A stretch of 10,075 nucleotides of DNA. Origin: Veillonella sp. AM51-8BH. GTDB taxonomy: Bacteria; Bacillota; Negativicutes; Veillonellales; Veillonellaceae. The notes beneath the pieces were generated by a model that saw nothing but the letters and a program-made list of their open reading frames with translations, ran no database searches and was not told where the DNA came from. The stretch is taken from the NCBI RefSeq assembly GCF_003463825.1, contig NZ_QSDY01000067.1, forward strand, positions 1 to 10,075, written 5' to 3'. How positions within the stretch are numbered: the stretch's first letter is position 1; each line of letters opens with the position of its first letter. A program made the position numbers and the translations under genes. Shown one piece after another: positions 6,047 to 10,075 of the stretch.

Positions 6047-7069
6047 ATGTCTTTAAGTGTTGAACAGTTTTTATCTTTAGCTGATGCTGAGCAATTACAA
6101 ACTATTAAAGATCTTAATGATACTGGAAACGTAAAAACTATTATTGATGTGTTAACTAGTGTGGGCATAGAAAATTTATCTATACCTTTATTGGGTGAGC
6201 TTGGTAGAGCTTATAACAATAATGGTAATGAAAAAGAGGCAATTAAGGTATTCGAGTCTATTGATGAAGCGCATCGTGATGCGGTGTGGTATTATCGCTG
6301 TGCCTATGCGTATGGAGCTATTGTTTTAGATAATAATGAAGCATACACATCGGATACTATGCAGCAGATGCTAAGGTTAGTAGATCGGGGTGTACGGTTA
6401 GCTACGGAATCGGAACTAGATGATATAAAATCGTATTGTTTTGAAGTCATGGATATGTGCTATATGCAAATGGACTTTGAAAAATGTGAAGCTGATTATC
6501 CTGATTTATGTGCTGCCTATAATAAGTATGTAGCAGCTAAAAAGAAGAAAAGAGAAGGTGTACCTCGTCATCGTACTATCACTGTTGAAGAGATACAAGC
6601 TACAGACGATATGTGGACCATTAATGAGCCCATGTACTGGACTATCAATATATATGGCTCATATGATGATTATTTAGAATCTGCAAAACCTTTTACTGTA
6701 GAGCAACGCTATCTCAATGCTATATCCTGGTACTTCGCAGAGGTTAATAATGGTGGACATCATCAGTTCTTCTATAACTCTACAGGCATTGTATGGGAGG
6801 ATGCTCTTGCTGGCTTACGCCTCTTCAAGATGGCTCCATTAGCAGATAATTTACAATCTGTAATTGATTATTTTGGTGGGTCCATTCCATTTGATAGGGA
6901 AGAACGATGGACCATTTTGAAAGACTGGGAAAATGAAGAGGAGTTGTTCGATTTCCTCGATAAAAAAGATGATGTAGTATATGAATATGATGGAATCTAT
7001 GAAGACACATTCGTACATGAACATCCTGAATTATTTGTATTTGATGGTACCTATAAAGTTCGAGAATAG
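6047..7069 (+). CDS. TPR-like module + DUF4375 (DMP19-like) protein, putative immunity protein
   Basis: A two-module protein of 340 residues. Residues about 1-165 are a TPR-like helical module clearly related to residues about 166-330 of the SUKH protein: both have ENLS/DNLS, then LGRAYNNNG versus LGRMYNNNG, then EAHRDAVWYYRCAYAYG versus ETHRDWSWYYRCGYAHA, and YPDL versus YPLV. A Lys-rich linker (KYVAAKKKKRE) leads to a DUF4375 domain at about 215-338, with EQRYLNAISWYFAEVNNGGHHQFFYNSTG, ALAGLRLF and the PFDREERW motif. DUF4375 includes Neisseria DMP19, described as a DNA mimic, and such domains turn up in toxin-immunity clusters. ATG 6047 with AGGGGA at 6031-6036 is preferred to GTG 6038, which is too close to that site. 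The target is unknown. Confidence 0.85.
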   Translation: MSLSVEQFLSLADAEQLQTIKDLNDTGNVKTIIDVLTSVGIENLSIPLLGELGRAYNNNGNEKEAIKVFESIDEAHRDAVWYYRCAYAYGAIVLDNNEAYTSDTMQQMLRLVDRGVRLATESELDDIKSYCFEVMDMCYMQMDFEKCEADYPDLCAAYNKYVAAKKKKREGVPRHRTITVEEIQATDDMWTINEPMYWTINIYGSYDDYLESAKPFTVEQRYLNAISWYFAEVNNGGHHQFFYNSTGIVWEDALAGLRLFKMAPLADNLQSVIDYFGGSIPFDREERWTILKDWENEEELFDFLDKKDDVVYEYDGIYEDTFVHEHPELFVFDGTYKVRE

Positions 7070-7070
7070 A

Positions 7071-7130
7071 CTTGGTGGGTTAATTAGGTCATATAATAGT
7101 AATATGACTATAAATATTACTTTCACCAAG
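7071..7130 (+). other. Nested inverted repeats between the DUF4375 and ProXp genes
   Basis: An outer 7-bp repeat (CTTGGTG 7071-7077 with CACCAAG 7124-7130) encloses two mutually exclusive 7-bp hairpins: 7088-7094 with 7102-7108, and 7099-7105 with 7114-7120. There is no T-tract, so this is not a standard terminator. It may be a transcript structure near the 5' end of the ProXp gene, or partly chance in AT-rich DNA. Confidence 0.35.
7092..7097 (+). promoter_or_regulatory. -10 candidate upstream of the ProXp gene
   Basis: A perfect TATAAT sits 59 bases before the ATG at 7157. A weak TAGACT (7067-7072) is 19 bases upstream. The hexamer falls inside the inner inverted repeat at 7088-7108. Confidence 0.3.
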
Positions 7131-7156
7131 CGTAAACTATATATTAGAGGTATTAC

Positions 7157-7642
7157 ATGTTAGATAAACAAGGCGTATATGATTGTTTACGTGACCATCA
7201 TATCGATTTTGAAGTTACGGACCACGCACCGCTATTTAGTATGGATGACAAGCCTGATGTAGAGCTGCCATATCCTGAGTGGGATGCGAAAAATTTATTC
7301 ATTCGAGACCACAAGCGGGAACACTACTATCTGATTACTGTACGCGGTTCTAAGCGTGTAGATCTAAAACAGTTTCGGAAGGACCATAATCTGAAAAAGA
7401 TTTCTTTTGGTTCTGAAGAAGAGCTATGGGATATATTAAAGATTAAACCAGGTCACGTATCTCCATTCTGCTTGCTCCACGATGAAGAGCGTAAGGTACA
7501 TTACTATATTGATGCGGATTATAAAGATAATCTAATCGGTATCCATCCAAATCAAAATGACGCTACTGTATGGCTACAAGGAAAAGACTTAGTTAAATTA
7601 ATTGAAGAACATGGTACAATAGTAGAATATATTACATTGTAA
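7157..7642 (+). CDS. Prolyl-tRNA deacylase, ProXp-ala / PrdX type (YbaK superfamily)
   Basis: A free-standing trans-editing enzyme expected to hydrolyse mischarged tRNA(Pro), most likely Ala-tRNA(Pro), in the cytoplasm and so keep translation accurate. The 161 residues match the usual length of the family and cover one YbaK/ProX domain: an N-terminal helix and FEVTDHAPLFSMDD (18-31), the conserved KNLFIRD with Lys46 and Asn47, the strand YYLITVRGSKRVDLK, the PGHVSPFCLLHD loop (98-109), GIHPN with His130, and DLVKLIEEHG near the end. AGAGG at 7146-7150 lies 6 bases before the ATG. It marks the change from the accessory island to apparently conserved chromosome. Substrate specificity (Ala against other amino acids) is inferred from the subfamily look, not proven. 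Confidence 0.88.
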   Translation: MLDKQGVYDCLRDHHIDFEVTDHAPLFSMDDKPDVELPYPEWDAKNLFIRDHKREHYYLITVRGSKRVDLKQFRKDHNLKKISFGSEEELWDILKIKPGHVSPFCLLHDEERKVHYYIDADYKDNLIGIHPNQNDATVWLQGKDLVKLIEEHGTIVEYITL

Positions 7643-7663
7643 TTTAGTCGAATCGGAGCATGT

Positions 7664-8431
7664 ATGAATAGAAAATTATTAAAACGTATTCTTGTCACAT
7701 CTGCTATTGCAGTATTAGGCGTAAGCACATCCTTTGCGGCTCTTGTTATGGAACGTGATGAAGGTTTAGATACAGCACCTAATGTAGGTATGTATCGCTT
7801 CCAAGTACCTGCGGAATTACAAGGTGCATATAATAGTACGGGCGTAGCTAACTTAACTGCTTCTATGGAGAAAGAGCCTAACACATTATCTATGAACGTA
7901 GCTCATGTGAAAGGGAATCCATCTGAGTCTTATGTGGTAGAAATCTATAAAGATTTAGCGGCTATTGAAACGCATCGTAAATCTGATCAGTATCAAGCTT
8001 TTGTTAATGAAGTAGGTTCTAAATTAACAAATCGCAAAATGTATGATGTACAGTCTGTGCTATTGTTTGAGAAAAAAGATGCTTTATCTATTGTAAATGA
8101 CGGTAAAGCTGTGGTGACATTGACAGAGTTTAATGTTGATAGCAATGATATCGATACAGTACAACGTCAATATCAACTAGATATAGAACGTGCTGTTCGA
8201 GACGATGCGGGTTATAAGGCAGGTTATGTGCTTCGTGAAAGAAACGCAAAGAATCATTGGTATGTGATCCAAATTTATAGTGACCAAGAAGCCTTAACAA
8301 AACATTTGAATAGTCCTGGTTATCGCTTTATGATGAGCCAAATCCAAGGTAGTCTACAAAACGTTACTACAAAAGTACTAGATGGGGATATCCTCGTTAA
8401 CCATGGTGGTCAAGCTTTTGTAAGACCTTAG
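7664..8431 (+). CDS. Secreted protein with two ABM-like (antibiotic biosynthesis monooxygenase fold) domains
   Basis: An exported protein of 255 residues. A signal peptide is clear: basic MNRKLLKR, hydrophobic ILVTSAIAVLGV and an STSFA-A cleavage site after about residue 25. The mature part holds two related dimeric alpha/beta-barrel-like segments. The first (about 70-136) has SYVVEIYKDLAAIETHRKSD and a YQAFVNEVG helix; the second (about 150-245) has WYVIQIYSDQEALTKHLNSP and GYRFMMSQIQG. Each carries the ABM-family pattern of a strand ending in E/Q-I-Y followed by a helix with a conserved His. Known ABM proteins are cofactor-free quinol monooxygenases or haem-degrading enzymes; catalysis by this exported tandem form is unproven. 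CGGAG (7654-7658) supports the start. It begins 21 bases after the ProXp gene, so co-transcription is possible, and it ends at a strong terminator. Confidence 0.8.
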   Translation: MNRKLLKRILVTSAIAVLGVSTSFAALVMERDEGLDTAPNVGMYRFQVPAELQGAYNSTGVANLTASMEKEPNTLSMNVAHVKGNPSESYVVEIYKDLAAIETHRKSDQYQAFVNEVGSKLTNRKMYDVQSVLLFEKKDALSIVNDGKAVVTLTEFNVDSNDIDTVQRQYQLDIERAVRDDAGYKAGYVLRERNAKNHWYVIQIYSDQEALTKHLNSPGYRFMMSQIQGSLQNVTTKVLDGDILVNHGGQAFVRP

Positions 8432-8479
8432 TATTGGATATAATATAATTACGACTACAAATATAATTACAGTAAAGTT

Positions 8480-8518
8480 ACTGCTAGCATATGCATATGT
8501 ATGTGCTAGCAGTTTTTT
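8480..8518 (+). terminator. Strong Rho-independent terminator
   Basis: A perfect 10-bp stem (8480-8489 with 8504-8513) can extend to about 15 bp through A-T and G-T pairs, around a short ATAT loop, and is followed by six T (8513-8518). It ends the secreted ABM gene. Upstream the decamer ATATAATTAC occurs twice (8443-8452 and 8461-8470). Confidence 0.92.
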
Positions 8519-8564
8519 GGTTATATAATAAGTAAAAGTCTTGATAGACTATAAGGAGTTACAT

Positions 8565-9347
8565 ATGACACAGCAAGAACGTTTATCTTATCTTGTAAAA
8601 GGATTAGTAGAAGAATATACAGAGAAATATAAAGACGAACATATTGAAATTCCTAATGATGAAGCAGAACAGTTTACACTTTTTAGGGCTTTATGTAATA
8701 TTCGTGCTGCTGGTGCAATGCCTATTGAATGGATGAAAGTACAAGATGAATATTTAAATACATTGACTCTAGAAAAAGGTATTGTAAGGATTAAGGATAT
8801 GGAGGAGAGGGAGCCTCAGATTTATTTGTGGCAAGGAGACATTACTCGATTATCTGTAGATGCTATTGTTAATGCTGCCAATAATCAATTACTTGGTTGT
8901 TTTGCGCCTAATCATAAGTGTATCGATAATGCCATTCATACTTTTGCTGGTATTGAGCTGCGTATGGAGTGTGCACGGATGATAGAATATATGGATATGC
9001 CTGAGAAAACAGGCGTGGCTCGTAAGACTTATGCCTATAATTTACCAGCCAGTCATGTTATCCATACAGTGGGACCTATTATTTATGATACTGTTACAGA
9101 GTTAGAAAAAGAACAATTGTCATCGTGCTATAGATCTTGCTTGGAGTTAGCTAATGCTTATAGTTTGAAGTCCATTGCATTTTGCTGTATTTCTACAGGT
9201 GAGTTTAGATTTCCTAATGAATTGGCGGCCCAAATTGCTATCGATACGGTGCGTACTTATTTAAAAGAAATTAATAGTAAAATACAAGTGGTATTTAATG
9301 TATTTAAAGATATAGATTATGACATCTACAACAAATTATTGGGATAA
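8565..9347 (+). CDS. Zn-dependent macrodomain protein-ADP-ribose hydrolase
   Basis: Expected to remove ADP-ribose from proteins in the cytoplasm. Of its 260 residues, the first 85 or so are the helical N-terminal extension typical of the Zn-Macro subclass. The macrodomain follows with GDITRLSVDAIVNAANNQLL (91-110, adenine and ribose-binding Asp and Asn), GCFAPNHKCIDNAIHTFAG (111-129), where Cys112, His117 and Cys119 are the likely zinc ligands, YNLPASHVIHTVGPII, and the phosphate loop CISTGEFRFPNELAA (208-222). All key motifs look intact. ATG 8565 with AAGGAG at 8553-8558 is preferred to TTG 8541. In Staphylococcus and Streptococcus this subclass sits with a SirTM sirtuin and lipoate genes. 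Those partners are absent here: the gene stands alone after a terminator, so its ADP-ribosyl transferase partner is not evident. Confidence 0.92.
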   Translation: MTQQERLSYLVKGLVEEYTEKYKDEHIEIPNDEAEQFTLFRALCNIRAAGAMPIEWMKVQDEYLNTLTLEKGIVRIKDMEEREPQIYLWQGDITRLSVDAIVNAANNQLLGCFAPNHKCIDNAIHTFAGIELRMECARMIEYMDMPEKTGVARKTYAYNLPASHVIHTVGPIIYDTVTELEKEQLSSCYRSCLELANAYSLKSIAFCCISTGEFRFPNELAAQIAIDTVRTYLKEINSKIQVVFNVFKDIDYDIYNKLLG

Positions 9348-9361
9348 ATAATATACTCCTT

Positions 9362-9388
9362 TTGAAATTCATAAAAATACTGTATCAT
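9362..9388 (+). promoter_or_regulatory. Promoter candidate for the alkyltransferase gene
   Basis: TTGAAA (9362-9367) and TATCAT (9383-9388) each match five of six consensus bases, but their spacing is 15 bases, shorter than the preferred 17. The -10 lies about 60 bases before the start codon. Confidence 0.4.
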
Positions 9389-9449
9389 TTAATAATGACA
9401 TACAAAAGGTTATGAATGATTTGTTATCTTAAGAAGGAGTTAATGTACT

Positions 9450-9947
9450 ATGAATTATAAATACACCTATGAAAGCCCTTTAGGAACTATGGTTATGCTT
9501 GGTACATTATCATACTTAACAGATTTATTTTTTATTGATGAGGCTCATGCACCAAGTTATGATGATGCGGAGTACATAGAGCAACTAACAGGTCCATTTG
9601 AAGTAACAATTATGTGGCTAGACCAATACTTTAATGGTAAGAAGCCTTTTATTACACCTCCTATCCAGTTAGAAGGGACAGAGTTCCGTAAGTCTGTATG
9701 GTCTATATTACAAACCATACCGTATGGCAACACGACAACATATGGAGATATAGGTAAACAGATTGCACAGCAACAGGGGAAAGAGAAATTCTCGGCTCAA
9801 GCTGTAGGCGGTGCAGTAGGTCATAATCCTATTTCTATTATCATTCCATGTCACCGTGTTATAGGAAGTAATGGTAAATTAACAGGCTATGCAGGGGGCA
9901 TTGAACGAAAGAAATATATGCTAGACCTAGAGGCAAAGCATAAATAA
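9450..9947 (+). CDS. ogt: Methylated-DNA--[protein]-cysteine S-methyltransferase (O6-alkylguanine-DNA alkyltransferase)
   Basis: A suicide DNA-repair protein that moves the alkyl group from O6-alkylguanine to its own cysteine. Its 165 residues are the normal length for stand-alone Ogt/MGMT proteins without the Ada regulatory domain. The N-terminal domain opens with YESPLGTMVML (7-17). The DNA-binding domain has FRKSVWSILQTIPYGNTTTYGDI (79-101, with Tyr98 at the nucleotide-flipping position), the recognition helix SAQAVGGAVGHNP (115-127), and the active site IIPCHRVIG with Cys134, then TGYAGGIERK. The position of the arginine finger (Arg128 in human MGMT) is Gln117 here; I recall SAQAVGG in many bacterial homologues, so activity is still likely. 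AAGGAG at 9434-9439 lies 10 bases before the start. An out-of-frame ATG at 9443 is too close to that site. Confidence 0.93.
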   Translation: MNYKYTYESPLGTMVMLGTLSYLTDLFFIDEAHAPSYDDAEYIEQLTGPFEVTIMWLDQYFNGKKPFITPPIQLEGTEFRKSVWSILQTIPYGNTTTYGDIGKQIAQQQGKEKFSAQAVGGAVGHNPISIIIPCHRVIGSNGKLTGYAGGIERKKYMLDLEAKHK

Positions 9948-9980
9948 AGTAATATTAAATATAAAACTTAGATAATAATA

Positions 9981-10033
9981 AAAGAGATTACTCCTATGTA
10001 TAGTCATATATACATAAAGGTAATCTCTTTTTT
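9981..10033 (+). terminator. Rho-independent terminator after ogt
   Basis: An 11-bp lower stem (9981-9991 with 10020-10030) is topped by a second 8-bp stem (9995-10002 with about 10009-10016, read through a small internal loop) and followed by six T (10028-10033). The left arm also begins with AAA, so it could work in the opposite direction for a gene converging from beyond the window. Confidence 0.88.
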
Positions 10034-10075
10034 ATTTATATTTACTTGTAATGTAACTAGATATAATAGATATAA

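Noticed and set aside
1..7069. A toxin or contact-dependent-inhibition exoprotein within the island
   Set aside because: I looked for VENN-type motifs, long repetitive beta-helix sequence and secretion signals in the plus-strand frames and saw none; only immunity-type and relic genes are present.
6981..7163. Plus-strand 60-codon frame bridging the DUF4375 and ProXp genes
   Set aside because: It overlaps both genes out of frame and has no ribosome binding site or recognisable feature.
7552..7884. Minus-strand 110-codon frame across the ProXp and ABM genes
   Set aside because: It is antisense to two well-identified genes with good starts, and its composition shows no domain.
1..10075. CRISPR array, tRNA or rRNA genes, insertion sequences
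   Set aside because: The only repeated elements are the three terminator units and the protein-module paralogues. No regularly spaced repeats, transposase motifs or cloverleaf sequences were recognised by eye.

Overview
The window reads as a low-GC Firmicute chromosome, most likely a Negativicute such as Veillonella. The basis is AT-rich intergenic DNA, strong AAGGAG-type ribosome binding sites, and the overall look of the conserved genes (Zn-dependent macrodomain, ProXp-type editing protein, secreted monooxygenase-like protein, Ogt). The genus is my inference; I could run no search. All recognised genes lie on the + strand.

Region 1 (about 1-7070) is an accessory island of dissimilar, mostly uncharacterised proteins. 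In order it holds: a PD-(D/E)XK nuclease-like gene; a truncated N-terminal piece of a pyridoxamine-phosphate-oxidase-family gene; an ankyrin-repeat protein; an unrecognised 139-residue protein; a 3' remnant of a DUF2004-like gene; a two-helix membrane protein; a three-module protein (SUKH/SMI1-KNR4, TPR-like helices, acidic C-terminal module); an intact DUF2004-like protein; a frameshifted stand-alone copy of the acidic module; and a protein joining the same TPR-like module to a DUF4375 (DMP19-like) domain. SUKH, ankyrin and DUF4375/DMP19-like proteins are typical of immunity-gene arrays linked to polymorphic toxins and contact-dependent inhibition. No toxin gene or VENN-type pretoxin motif is visible here, so the stretch looks like an orphan-immunity tail or graveyard downstream of a toxin locus outside the window. 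Three near-identical terminator hairpins (44-70, 922-949, 4697-4724) punctuate it. Two of them carry a shared promoter-like tail, which suggests repeat-mediated cassette exchange.

Region 2 (about 7071-10075) looks like ordinary core genome: a ProXp/YbaK-type trans-editing protein for misacylated tRNA(Pro), a secreted protein with two ABM-like domains and a strong terminator, a stand-alone Zn-type macrodomain ADP-ribosyl hydrolase, and an O6-alkylguanine-DNA alkyltransferase ending in a strong terminator.

The most interesting points are the visible module shuffling between neighbouring genes, the A8 tract that puts an otherwise intact 192-codon gene out of frame, the gene remnants at cassette borders, and the repeated terminator/promoter units. 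No tRNA, rRNA, CRISPR array or insertion sequence was seen.
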